Shown: one piece after another, positions 16,029 through 23,905 of the stretch
How the letters are laid out: every line of letters begins with the position of its first letter
Position numbering within the stretch: the first letter of the stretch is position 1
NCBI GenBank assembly: GCA_030445865.1
Contig: JASUSV010000003.1
Location: 49,134-113,133 of the forward strand
Direction of reading: 5' to 3'
Source: Clostridia bacterium
Lineage (GTDB): Bacteria; Bacillota; DSM-521; Neomoorellales; Neomoorellaceae
DNA: 64,000 bases
Translations under genes and position numbers: made by a program
Notes under the pieces: generated by a model
The model's database searches: none
Told to the model about the DNA's origin: nothing
Seen by the model: the letters and a program-made list of their open reading frames with translations, nothing else

Positions 16029-16108
16029 AATCTTGGCTCAAAAATCTACTTTGGAGGAAAACCGTTTTTTGTGGCGAAGTATACCCGTGTGCGTTATAAA
16101 AAGGGCGG

Positions 16109-16777
16109 GTGGTACCCATTTTAGAGTTAGCGGCTATATTTTTGGGGGCCTTCGTAGTAGGTCTTTCCGGGGCTTTGATGCCCGGTCCCTTGCTTATGGT
16201 TACGGTTAACGAGAGTAGCCGGCGGGGGGCGCTGGCTGGTCCTCTGGTCGTCCTGGGTCATGGATTACTGGAACTGGCCTTAGTTTTAGCTTTAACTCTG
16301 GGTTTAGGCCTTTTTTTATCCAAACCCCTGGTGGGGCGGTCAACAGCCGTCGTAGGCGGGGCGGTGCTTTTGTGGATGGGGTGGGCAATGCTCCGTGGGG
16401 CTATCAGCGGCAAGGTCACGCTGGAGCTGGCGGGCAAAAAAGAGGAGCTTAAAAGGCCGTCTTTCTGGCTGCCCGTTGCCGCCGGCGCGGTGACCAGCCT
16501 TGCCAACCCCTACTGGTTGCTCTGGTGGGTTACTATAGGGGCGGCTTTTGTGGCCCAGGCGTGGCGTTACGGCATAGGAGGCCTGACCTCTTTTTTTGCC
16601 GGTCATATTTGTTCCGACCTGTTATGGTACTCCTTGGTGGCCCTGGCGGTAGCGGCCGGGCGGCGTTTCATCGGGGCTAAAATTTATAGCATTCTTATAG
16701 CCGGTTGCGGTATCTTTTTAATGTTTCTCGCCGTCTATTTTCTCTACGCCGGCTGGACCGGGAACGTAAAACTCTAG
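16109..16777 (+). CDS. LysE-family exporter
   Basis: A 222-residue membrane protein of the LysE/RhtB family, which exports amino acids or small cations. The N-terminal segment GLSGALMPGPLLMVTVNES is the family signature, and six hydrophobic segments are visible. A basic loop near residue 105 (GKVTLELAGKKEELK) splits the two halves, and FWLPVAAGAVTSLANPYW begins the second. GTG 16109 is the first usable start; the ribosome site is weak there (AAAGGG three bases before), so the start is uncertain. It is followed 15 bases later by the YlbF gene. Confidence 0.82.
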   Translation: MVPILELAAIFLGAFVVGLSGALMPGPLLMVTVNESSRRGALAGPLVVLGHGLLELALVLALTLGLGLFLSKPLVGRSTAVVGGAVLLWMGWAMLRGAISGKVTLELAGKKEELKRPSFWLPVAAGAVTSLANPYWLLWWVTIGAAFVAQAWRYGIGGLTSFFAGHICSDLLWYSLVALAVAAGRRFIGAKIYSILIAGCGIFLMFLAVYFLYAGWTGNVKL

Positions 16778-16792
16778 GCGAGGTGGTGGCCA

Positions 16793-17137
16793 ATGGAAGT
16801 ATATGATCGGGCTCATGAACTTGCGCGCGCCCTGGCCCGTTGCCGGGAATACCGCGATTTAAGCCGGTTAAGGGCCAGGATAAAAGAAAACCCGGAAGCT
16901 TTGCGTATGCTTAAAGATTACCGGGAGCGCATGCTAGAAGCCGAGATGAAGCAGTTGCAGGGCGAAGCTTTGGAGCCCGAGAAGCAACGGGCATTAGAAG
17001 ATATTGAGCGCCTGGTCAGGTTAAATCCCACATTGAGCGAATTTTTGGAGGCCCAGGCCAGGGTGGCCCGCCTCCTGGCCGATATACAAAAGATCCTTCT
17101 CCAGTCCGTACCCGATTTTACCGAACTTCTGAGTTGA
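16793..17137 (+). CDS. YlbF/YmcA-family protein
   Basis: A 114-residue helical protein matching the YlbF/YmcA group: ALARCREYRDLSRLRARI and a long charged helix, ending in FTELLS. In Bacillus the family members form the Y-complex that acts with RNase Y in RNA processing and in sporulation and biofilm control. Here there is no cysteine-rich partner beside it, so the role is inferred only from family. GAGGTGG is nine bases before the ATG. Confidence 0.75.
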   Translation: MEVYDRAHELARALARCREYRDLSRLRARIKENPEALRMLKDYRERMLEAEMKQLQGEALEPEKQRALEDIERLVRLNPTLSEFLEAQARVARLLADIQKILLQSVPDFTELLS

Positions 17138-17202
17138 CGCTGAATATGATCGATATCCTGGTCGCCGCCGCAGGCTTCGCTTAGGCTATGGGAGGCTCGA
17201 CA

Positions 17203-17231
17203 TTGACAACGGCGGAAAACTAATTTATTAT
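17203..17231 (+). promoter_or_regulatory. SigA-type promoter of the fur/perR gene
   Basis: TTGACA (17203-17208) and TATTAT (17226-17231) are separated by exactly 17 bases. The match is strong, and it lies 32 bases before the start codon. Confidence 0.85.
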
Positions 17232-17234
17232 AAA

Positions 17235-17250
17235 AGTGATAATTATTACT
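17235..17250. promoter_or_regulatory. Fur/PerR-type operator
   Basis: AGTGATAATTATTACT is an inverted repeat with one mismatched pair. It is AT-rich like Fur and PerR boxes, and it covers the predicted transcription start of the fur/perR gene. Autoregulation is the likely meaning. Confidence 0.65.
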
Positions 17251-17262
17251 AAGGTGATCTTT

Positions 17263-17658
17263 ATGAAAAAAATAGGGAAGAGAATGACCAAACAAAAAAA
17301 AGTTATCCTGGAGATCCTGAGGGGGACAAAGAGTCATCCTACGGCCGACTGGATTTACGAGCAGGCTCGTAAAATTCTGCCAGATATAAGCCTGGGGACG
17401 GTTTATCGCAATCTGGGTGTTTTAAAAGAGAGCGGCGAAATTTTAGAGCTTAATTACGGTAGCACTTACAGCCGCTATGACGGCAATCCGGTTAACCACT
17501 ATCACTTCGTTTGCCTTAAATGCGGCAAGGTGTTGGATGTGGATATGCCAATCCATTCCGAATTAGAGCGCGAAATAAAGCAGGAGGGTATAGCAAAGGT
17601 TCTCTATCATCGCCTGGAATTTTACGGTTATTGCGCTGAATGCGGGGGCTCACTCTAG
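17263..17658 (+). CDS. perR: Fur-family metalloregulator (PerR-like)
   Basis: A 131-residue Fur-family repressor. The N-terminal winged helix (MTKQKKVILEIL, HPTADWIYEQA, ISLGTVYRNLGVLKE) is followed by a dimer domain with the metal-ligand stretch YDGNPVNHYHFVC and two structural zinc pairs, CLKC and CAEC. Length and the NHYHF motif fit PerR, but Fur or Zur cannot be excluded. ATG 17263 is chosen with AAGGTG six bases upstream; an earlier in-frame GTG at 17236 lies inside the promoter and operator region. Confidence 0.82.
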   Translation: MKKIGKRMTKQKKVILEILRGTKSHPTADWIYEQARKILPDISLGTVYRNLGVLKESGEILELNYGSTYSRYDGNPVNHYHFVCLKCGKVLDVDMPIHSELEREIKQEGIAKVLYHRLEFYGYCAECGGSL

Positions 17659-17672
17659 CCCCCTCTTTTTTC
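17644..17672 (+). terminator. Intrinsic terminator overlapping the perR stop
   Basis: GGGGGCT (17644-17650) pairs with AGCCCCC (17657-17663), followed by TCTTTTTT. The stem begins inside the last codons of the gene. Confidence 0.9.
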
Positions 17673-17724
17673 AAATTGAGTTAAGGATTCGGCCTTTTAT
17701 GGCGAGAATAAAGGTAGAAGAGAA

Positions 17725-17980
17725 GGTGCTTGCAAAAGAAGTATGAAAATGCCGGGGATGCTGGCGTAAGGCGACTTTGGGTGCGCCTTGCGAGCCGTTG
17801 GCGAGACCGAGCCCGGAGGCGGGGCCGAGGACAGAGAGGCTTGCGGCCGGCCACTGAGGCAGGGATGCTTTAATCCGGCCGGGAACCCCGCCGGAGGGCG
17901 AGGGGGAGCCTATGGCTCGCTGGCGAGCCCGAAAGATACCGGCGCCAGCGCCCCGGCATGGGGAATGTTTTGGAAGCATC
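17725..17980 (+). mobile_element. MITE-like element, copy 2 (256 bp)
   Basis: Same element as at 5941, in the same orientation, but with diverged ends (GGTGCTTGCAAAAG and TTTTGGAAGCATC). An 8-base direct repeat GAAGAGAA flanks it (17717-17724 and 17981-17988). It lies between the perR terminator and the FapA-like gene. An open frame that appears to extend that gene upstream runs into this element and is not real. Confidence 0.88.
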
Positions 17981-18007
17981 GAAGAGAAGGCTAGGGGGTT
18001 GGGCTTA

Positions 18008-20005
18008 ATGGCTGGTAAAAAAATAAAGGTGCAGGGCCCGAGTGTAGAAGAAGCCCTGGCTGAGGCCTCTGCTTTATTAGGGGTGGAACCCGGGAGCTTA
18101 AATTATCAGGTAATCGCGGAAGCGAGTAAAGGTTTTCTGGGCCTAGGAAAACGGCCCGCCGTGATTGAGGTTTGGGTGGAGGCACCAGAGGAAGGTGAAG
18201 ATAATAAATCATCAGAGGAGGCCACCCCGCCGCCCCACGGCCGGTGCGGCCGGGTTTGGGTTGAAAACGGCCAAATCAAGGTTGTTGACGGTCTGGAAGG
18301 GCCGTTGCCGGTAATAATACCTGTGCCTGAAATAGAATTGATCGTGGATGGCGAAATAGTTCGGGAAGAAGCCCAGGTTCGCGCTGCCAGCAAGCTCGAG
18401 GTACGCCCCCGTTTGGAGGAGGAACCGGGTAACTGGAAAATCGAAATATCTCCTGATGGCCTGACGGCTACGCTCTACTGGCAACCCAAAGTACTTAAGA
18501 CCTGGGAGCTTTTAGACGCCCAACCCTCGCCACGTTTGCAACTAAAGACAAGGGAAGTAAGGAAGACTTTACCTCCTTTTGGCCCGGACGAACTCCGGGT
18601 CAGGTTGAAAGAATTAAATATAACCTATGGCATAGATGAAAATGCCCTTCAAGAAGCCTGCTCCGCTACGGCTCCCCAGCAGTTGGTCCTGGCCAGGGGC
18701 AGGCCGCCGCAACCGGGGAAGGACGCCTGGATAGAATATTTCTTCTTAATGGAAGAAGCGGCCAGGGTAGAGGTTGATGAAGAAGAAAAAGTAGACTATC
18801 GCGAGATGATCATCCGGTCCTCGGTAGCGGCAGGAGAAGTGCTTGCCGTTAAACATCCTGCCTTGCCCGGTGAAGCAGGGATGAGCGTAACCGGGAAAGA
18901 AATTCCGCCTCCGGAACCCAGGGACGTTATTTTAGTAGCAGGTAAAGGGGTTCGGGTAATTGAGAACGGCTTCAAATGTATTGCTACCCAGGAGGGTCGG
19001 CCTGTCGTGCGCCAGCGCCAGGGCCAGGTAATTATCGAAGTGGTGCCCGTTTTTTTGCATCGCGGGGATGTGGATCTGGCTTCCGGTAACCTGAAATTTA
19101 AGGGCAGCATAGAAATCACGGGCAGCGTTACCGAAACCATGGTTGTTGAGGCTACCCGGGACATTAAAATTATGGGTGACGTAGCTCAGGCGACTATCCG
19201 GGCAGGCGGGTCCCTCACCATCCAGCGCAATTGTATTGGCTCCATTTTAATAGCCGGCGGTTTAAGTAGTTTTTATCAGGGAGCCCAAAATATTTTAAGC
19301 GATGTAGTCGCCCAGTTAACCCAGCTCGTTCAAGCCTTAGAGCAGATTGGCAAAGACCCTAGTTTCCAAAGATCGGCTGTGAATAATTTGGGGAGTGGCT
19401 ATTTGATAAGTATTTTGTTGCAAAATAAATTCCGGCGTCTGCCGGAGCTGTCCCAGGAATTAGAGGCTCTGATCCAAACGGCTCCTAAAGATATGGTTGA
19501 AGAAAAGCTCCTGGATTTTAGCCAGAATCTGAGACGATCTTTTAAATCGGCGGTTACCATGCAGGCATTGAAGGCGGAAAATATTAGGGAGTACCAGGCC
19601 GCAGCCTCGGAGCTGCTCGCTTTTTGTCAAGATTTTCCCAAGACGGGCCACGTAATTTTAAATTACGCCTTGAATAGTAAAATTCAGGCAGGTGGTAACG
19701 TCAAAATTACCGGCCGCGGTTGCTATAGTACCGAGATCGTAGCCGGCGGCAAAGTAGAAATCCAGGGCATTTTCCGCGGTGGGAGCATTACAGCCGGCGC
19801 CGACGTAATAGTAAAAGAGGTGGGCTCCAGCGGTGGCACCCGTAGTAAAATTCGCGTACCGGATAAAGCTACAATTAAAATCGGCAGGGCCTGGGCCAAT
19901 ACCACTTTGCAGGTTGGCAGGTACCAGCGGACCCTAGATACCGAGATGAGTCAAGTCATGGTGTACCTTAACAGCGACGGAGAGCTGGTGTTTGGTGTAG
20001 CATAG
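18008..20005 (+). CDS. FapA-family (DUF342) protein with N-terminal Jag domain
   Basis: A 665-residue protein. Residues 1 to about 55 are a Jag-N domain (KVQGPSVEEALAEASALLG, SKGFLGLGKRPAVIEV). The rest is the FapA/DUF342 fold with a beta-helical region (GNLKFKGSIEITGSV, VVEATRDIKIMGDV, ATIRAGGSLTIQRN, KIQAGGNVKITGRGC, EIVAGGKVEIQGIFRGGSI) split by a coiled-coil insert at about residues 435-555. DUF342 proteins are linked to surface polymers, flagella and polarity; the function is not settled. ATG 18008 is used, since earlier codons lie in MITE copy 2. Confidence 0.78.
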   Translation: MAGKKIKVQGPSVEEALAEASALLGVEPGSLNYQVIAEASKGFLGLGKRPAVIEVWVEAPEEGEDNKSSEEATPPPHGRCGRVWVENGQIKVVDGLEGPLPVIIPVPEIELIVDGEIVREEAQVRAASKLEVRPRLEEEPGNWKIEISPDGLTATLYWQPKVLKTWELLDAQPSPRLQLKTREVRKTLPPFGPDELRVRLKELNITYGIDENALQEACSATAPQQLVLARGRPPQPGKDAWIEYFFLMEEAARVEVDEEEKVDYREMIIRSSVAAGEVLAVKHPALPGEAGMSVTGKEIPPPEPRDVILVAGKGVRVIENGFKCIATQEGRPVVRQRQGQVIIEVVPVFLHRGDVDLASGNLKFKGSIEITGSVTETMVVEATRDIKIMGDVAQATIRAGGSLTIQRNCIGSILIAGGLSSFYQGAQNILSDVVAQLTQLVQALEQIGKDPSFQRSAVNNLGSGYLISILLQNKFRRLPELSQELEALIQTAPKDMVEEKLLDFSQNLRRSFKSAVTMQALKAENIREYQAAASELLAFCQDFPKTGHVILNYALNSKIQAGGNVKITGRGCYSTEIVAGGKVEIQGIFRGGSITAGADVIVKEVGSSGGTRSKIRVPDKATIKIGRAWANTTLQVGRYQRTLDTEMSQVMVYLNSDGELVFGVA

Positions 20006-20016
20006 GGGGATATACC

Positions 20017-20697
20017 TTGATTGAGGATTGGGAATACCTAAAGAACATACCCGTCTTTTCCGGGCTTTCACCTGAAGAACTAAAGAAAATAGCTTCCCTC
20101 GCCATTATTCGGCATTATAAAAAGAATATGTATATATTTCTAGAGGGAGAACCGGGTAACGCCTTTTATTTTCTTAAAAAAGGCCTCATTAAAATGTACC
20201 AGGTTTTAGAGGATGGGCGGGAGAAGATTTTGCACTTTGTCCGTGAGGGCGAGTTTTTTGCCGAGGTTTTGCTTTTCGAGGGCGGAGTCTACCCGGCTAC
20301 GGCCCAGACCATGACGGATTGCGAAGTGGGCAGCATTCGTAACGAAGACATGGAAAAGCTTTTGCAGAAACACGGGGAAATAGCCGTAAAAATTATCAAA
20401 GTAATGAGCCGGCGCCTACGGCAGGCCCAGGGCCACGTACGTGATCTTGCCCTCAAAAGCGCTTACGGCCGCCTGGCCTCGGCTTTACTCCAACTGGCCG
20501 AGGAGTACGGAGTACGGGAAAAGGGCGGTACCGTCATTGCGTTAAGCCTGAGCCAGCAAGAAATTGCCAATCTTATAGGTACTTCCCGCGAGACCGTAGC
20601 GCGAATACTGACCGACTTTAAGCGTTTAGGTGCCCTGGAAGTTCAGCGCCAACGGATAAAGATCTTGGATCGCAACAAACTTGAAGGTTGGGTGTAA
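20017..20697 (+). CDS. Crp/Fnr-family transcription regulator
   Basis: A 226-residue protein with an N-terminal cyclic-nucleotide-type sensor barrel (IFLEGEPGNAFYFLKKGLIKMYQ, FFAEVLLFEGG) and a C-terminal winged helix with the recognition helix SQQEIANLIGTSRETVARIL. It lacks the cysteine cluster of FNR, so it is not an iron-sulfur oxygen sensor. The ligand is unknown; cAMP, a haem ligand or none are all possible. The start is TTG, with GGGGGA eight bases upstream. It follows the FapA-like gene by 11 bases and may share its transcript. Confidence 0.85.
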   Translation: MIEDWEYLKNIPVFSGLSPEELKKIASLAIIRHYKKNMYIFLEGEPGNAFYFLKKGLIKMYQVLEDGREKILHFVREGEFFAEVLLFEGGVYPATAQTMTDCEVGSIRNEDMEKLLQKHGEIAVKIIKVMSRRLRQAQGHVRDLALKSAYGRLASALLQLAEEYGVREKGGTVIALSLSQQEIANLIGTSRETVARILTDFKRLGALEVQRQRIKILDRNKLEGWV

Positions 20698-20762
20698 ATA
20701 AGCGTTTAAGAGAGCGACTTCAACTGTTAAACCGCAAGATCCATCCTTTTAGCGCCGATTCA

Positions 20763-20792
20763 TTGCGAAGATCGCAAATAGTGCTGTAAAAT
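20763..20792 (+). promoter_or_regulatory. Candidate promoter with palindromic operator
   Basis: TTGCGA (20763-20768) and TAAAAT (20787-20792) are 18 bases apart. The -35 element is one arm of the perfect palindrome TTGCGA-AGA-TCGCAA (20763-20777). A regulator binding this dyad would cover the -35 box. The preceding gene encodes a Crp/Fnr-type regulator, a possible but unproven ligand for the site. Confidence 0.5.
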
Positions 20793-20828
20793 AAAGTTGA
20801 AGCAAGTTATCCTGGAGGGATGGCGCAA

Positions 20829-20951
20829 ATGCAGGCACAGGAAAAGCGCGACCCGGTAGGCGGGAAAACGCCGCAGGCGTGGGTAGAACATTTAAAATGG
20901 CTGGGTATAAAAGTAGAAGGTCCAAAGAAAAAGGAAGAGGCCTCCCGGTAA
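20829..20951 (+). CDS. Small hypothetical protein (40 residues)
   Basis: A short frame starting MQAQEKRDPVGGKTPQAWVEHLKWLGIK and ending in a Lys/Glu-rich tail. GGAGGG lies nine bases before the ATG, a promoter candidate lies upstream and a terminator-like hairpin begins just before the stop, so it looks like a real single-gene unit. I do not recognise a family. The Trp-containing middle could be an amphipathic helix. Confidence 0.55.
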   Translation: MQAQEKRDPVGGKTPQAWVEHLKWLGIKVEGPKKKEEASR

Positions 20952-20970
20952 AAACGGAAGGCCTATTTTA
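20938..20970 (+). terminator. Terminator after the 40-residue gene
   Basis: AGGCCTCCCG (20938-20947) pairs with CGGAAGGCCT (20955-20964) with one mismatch, followed by ATTTTATT. It overlaps the end of the small gene. The rest of 20971-21079 shows nothing I can name. Confidence 0.7.
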
Positions 20971-21079
20971 TTGTTGAGCTACGCCAGGCGGACATTAACT
21001 TGGCTTCCTTTTGCCATTGACGACGCAGAAGATAAACGCTATCCTGAAGGCGAGATCCTAGTGGAGGCGTAGCTTAAAA

Positions 21080-21757
21080 GTGGAAGCCACGATTCTCCTG
21101 GTTGACGACGAGCCGCGCCTGCGCCACCTGGTGCGGTTATATCTTGAAAAAGACGGCTTTAAAGTAGTGGAGGCAGAAACCGGGCGGCAGGCTTTAACGG
21201 CCCTGCGCCAGGGAAACTTTGACCTGCTTATTCTCGATATCATGTTGCCTGAAGGCGACGGCTGGCAAGTTTGCCGTGAAATACGGCGCACCAGCGACAT
21301 TCCTATCTTAATGCTTACCGCAAGGGGCGATGAACTCGACCGCCTGCTGGGATTCGAGCTGGGCGCTGATGATTATATGGTCAAGCCTTTCAGCCCTCGT
21401 GAACTGGTGGCCCGCGTTAAGGCCCTGCTAAGGCGCAGCAAAGGTAGGCTGGCGGAAAATAAGGTCCTTGTTTTCGGCGATCTGGTCATCGACGAAATGG
21501 CGCGGGAAGTGCGCGTAAACGGCCAGCCTGTTAACCTAACGCCCAAGGAGTACGAGCTGTTAACTTTTATGGCCCGCCACCCTGGACAGGCCTTAAGCCG
21601 GGAGAAAATCTTGGAGCACGTGTGGGGTTACGATTTTTACGGCGATTTACGCACCGTCGATACCCATATTAAAAATTTGCGGGAAAAATTGAAAGCGGCT
21701 GCCAAATACGTGGCTACCGTATGGGGCGTGGGTTATAAATTCGAGGTGAAGACATGA
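21080..21757 (+). CDS. OmpR/PhoB-family response regulator
   Basis: A 225-residue two-component regulator. The receiver domain has DDE (residues 9-11), the phospho-acceptor in LLILDIMLPEGDGW, LTARG and the Lys in MVKPFSP. The C-terminal winged helix of the PhoB type has VNLTPKEYELLTFMARHPGQ and RTVDTHIKNLREKL. The start is GTG. The stop overlaps the kinase gene, so the two form one system. Targets are unknown. Confidence 0.9.
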   Translation: MEATILLVDDEPRLRHLVRLYLEKDGFKVVEAETGRQALTALRQGNFDLLILDIMLPEGDGWQVCREIRRTSDIPILMLTARGDELDRLLGFELGADDYMVKPFSPRELVARVKALLRRSKGRLAENKVLVFGDLVIDEMAREVRVNGQPVNLTPKEYELLTFMARHPGQALSREKILEHVWGYDFYGDLRTVDTHIKNLREKLKAAAKYVATVWGVGYKFEVKT

Positions 21758-23577
21758 TCTGGAAGGGCATAACTGCAAAGCTGTGGTTTGCTTTAATTTT
21801 ACTGGTGCTTTTAAGTTTTGTGGTTACAGGTTTTGCCGGGGACAGGTTTATCAGAAACTTATATTACCGGCAGCGCACGGAAGAGCTTTTAACCCAGGGC
21901 GAGATACTGGCGCGCAGCCTGTCCGATCCCGCCCGCCGCAGCAGGCTCCTTGACGAAGTGGATTTACTGGGGGGATTTGCAAGGGCCGGCGTAATGATTA
22001 TCGACAGCCAAGGAAAGATCCAGTCCTGCGCCATGCGCGGTGGCGGATTTTTTGGGCACGGGATGCACCGCGGCTGGCCGGCTCCCGGCATGCACCTGGA
22101 TGCTTCCGAAGCCGAGAGGGTGCTTGATGGCAATATAGTAGTTTCCCGCGGCTATCATCCCGGCTTCGATACCGCCATGCTCACCGTGGCCGTGCCTATT
22201 AAATCCGGCCAGGAAGTCCTGGGCGGCGTGTTGCTGTATAAGCCGCTGGCTTCCCTGGATGAAGCGGCGGCTAATATGAGGCGCACCATATTGTGGGCGG
22301 CCCTTGCCGGCGTGCTCTTGGCCACGGTTATATCCTTGTTTTTTTCCCGATCTTTTACCAGGCCGCTCGTAGTTATGGCCGGAGCAGCCCGTTCAATGGC
22401 CGCCGGCGACTTCAGTACGCGCGTGCCGGTTTACGGCAACGATGAAATAGGCAACCTGGCGGCGAGTTTTAATTATCTCGCGGGCAGACTTGAAGATACC
22501 ATCCGGGCCCTTTCCCAGGAAAAACTTAAATTAGACCGCGTCGTTAACGGTATGACCGACGGCGTGATAGCTTATGATGGCGAAGGAAAAATCCTCTTTT
22601 CCAACCCCCAGGCCGAAAGACTCCTGGGCATGCCTTTGAAGCCGGGCGCAAAACTCGATCCCGGATTATTGAAAGTCACTAACCAGGTGGCTTCCGAGGG
22701 AGAGGGGGGAGAGGGGGAAATCGCCTGCGGTCGGCTTTTTTTGGCCGTCAGGGCCGCTCCCCTGCAGGAATCTTCAGGGGGAACTGCCGGGGCAGTAGCC
22801 GTTTTTCAGGACATTACCGCCAGGCGCCGCCTGGAACAGTTACGCCAGGAGTTTTTGGCGAGTATTTCCCACGAACTGCGCACGCCCTTAAGTTTCATCC
22901 AGGGGTATACCGAAGCGTTGGTTGACGGGCTGGCGCAAAATGAAGGTGAGCGGCAGGAGTATTTGCAGATTATTCTTGAGGAAACCGTTCGCCTCCGGCG
23001 CCTGGTCGATGACCTCCTCGATTTAAGCAAGGCGGCGGCAGGGCAACTGCAACTGATAAAGGAATGGTTCGATCCGGTTGAGCTTGCCTGGCGGGTGGCC
23101 AGAAAATTCCAACCTGCCATGGAGGGGAAGGGCCTGAAACTGGAAGTTAAGGTAGAAGGAGAGGTACCGTCCCTTTACGGCGACCCCGCGAGGTTGGAAC
23201 AGGCCCTGGCTAACCTGCTGGCCAATGCTCAACAGTACACCCCCGGCGGCGGGCAGGTAGTTGTAAGGGTTCGGCGGGAAGGAAAGGAGGTAGCCTTCAG
23301 CGTGGCCGATACGGGTGTTGGCATCCCGCCTGAGGAGCTACCTTATATTTGGGAGCGCTTTTATCGCGTTGACAGGTCGCGCTCCCGCCGGGACGGCGGG
23401 AGCGGCCTAGGCCTGGCCATGGTAAAAGCGCTGGTAGAGGCCCACGGCGGCCGTGCGGAAGCAACCAGCCAGGTCGGGAAAGGAAGTACCTTTACCCTTT
23501 ATCTGCCGGCGGCCAATGGTTTTGGCCCCCAAGGACAACCCGGCGGTGTTAATATTGACAGCGAAAGTAAGGCGTAG
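21754..23577 (+). CDS. Sensor histidine kinase
   Basis: A 607-residue membrane kinase. A hydrophobic segment at residues 8-28 and another at about 178-200 bracket an extracellular sensor region rich in Gly, His and Met (residues 92-115). A HAMP domain follows, then a PAS-like region near residue 260, the HisKA box SISHELRTPLSFIQGYTEA near residue 370, and the ATPase domain with N, G1 (DTGVGIP) and G2 (GSGLGLAMVK) boxes. The His/Met-rich sensor loop could bind metal, which is inference. It is paired with the upstream response regulator. Confidence 0.88.
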   Translation: MIWKGITAKLWFALILLVLLSFVVTGFAGDRFIRNLYYRQRTEELLTQGEILARSLSDPARRSRLLDEVDLLGGFARAGVMIIDSQGKIQSCAMRGGGFFGHGMHRGWPAPGMHLDASEAERVLDGNIVVSRGYHPGFDTAMLTVAVPIKSGQEVLGGVLLYKPLASLDEAAANMRRTILWAALAGVLLATVISLFFSRSFTRPLVVMAGAARSMAAGDFSTRVPVYGNDEIGNLAASFNYLAGRLEDTIRALSQEKLKLDRVVNGMTDGVIAYDGEGKILFSNPQAERLLGMPLKPGAKLDPGLLKVTNQVASEGEGGEGEIACGRLFLAVRAAPLQESSGGTAGAVAVFQDITARRRLEQLRQEFLASISHELRTPLSFIQGYTEALVDGLAQNEGERQEYLQIILEETVRLRRLVDDLLDLSKAAAGQLQLIKEWFDPVELAWRVARKFQPAMEGKGLKLEVKVEGEVPSLYGDPARLEQALANLLANAQQYTPGGGQVVVRVRREGKEVAFSVADTGVGIPPEELPYIWERFYRVDRSRSRRDGGSGLGLAMVKALVEAHGGRAEATSQVGKGSTFTLYLPAANGFGPQGQPGGVNIDSESKA

Positions 23578-23608
23578 TAAAATTGAAGCAGGTTTGGGGG
23601 TGAAGGCA

Positions 23609-23809
23609 ATGCCTACTTATGAGTTTCGTTGCCAGGACTGCGGCAACCGCTTTTCGATTCAGGTGTCTTGGAAGGAAAAAGATAAAGTTACCTGCCCTGA
23701 ATGTGGTGGACAAAAGTTGCAGCAGCTTTTTACTGGTATAAATATTTTCAGCCCGGGATCGGGCGGCGGCTGCAGCAGCCCAGCCGGTGCCAGCAGCCCT
23801 TTCAGTTGA
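23609..23809 (+). CDS. FmdB-family zinc ribbon protein
   Basis: A 66-residue protein starting MPTYEFRCQDCGNRFS, with a second pair CPECG, the zinc-ribbon pattern of the FmdB family, and a Gly/Ser-rich tail with GGGCSSP. The family is common in anaerobes; its function is not well defined. ATG 23609 follows GGGGGTGAAGG. A terminator follows the stop. Confidence 0.85.
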   Translation: MPTYEFRCQDCGNRFSIQVSWKEKDKVTCPECGGQKLQQLFTGINIFSPGSGGGCSSPAGASSPFS

Positions 23810-23823
23810 GGATAAAAAGAACG

Positions 23824-23848
23824 GGGGCCGTCGGCCCCTTTAATTTTT
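23824..23848 (+). terminator. Terminator after fmdB-like gene
   Basis: GGGGCC (23824-23829) and GGCCCC (23833-23838) pair around GTC, followed by TTTAATTTTT. Confidence 0.85.
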
Positions 23849-23854
23849 ACACAA

Positions 23855-23883
23855 TTGACACTGGATGTTCTGTATACTATGAT
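23855..23883 (+). promoter_or_regulatory. SigA-type promoter of the TPR gene
   Basis: TTGACA (23855-23860) and TATGAT (23878-23883) are 17 bases apart, directly after the fmdB terminator and 22 bases before the TPR start. Confidence 0.8.
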
Positions 23884-23905
23884 GGGCGTGGGAGAGTGAT
23901 CGTTA

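Noticed and set aside
17140..17202. Third member of the second repeat family (CGCCGC...GGCTTCGCTTAG similarity to 52326-52347)
   Set aside because: Only about 20 bases agree and both conserved blocks are lacking, so chance in GC-rich sequence is likely.
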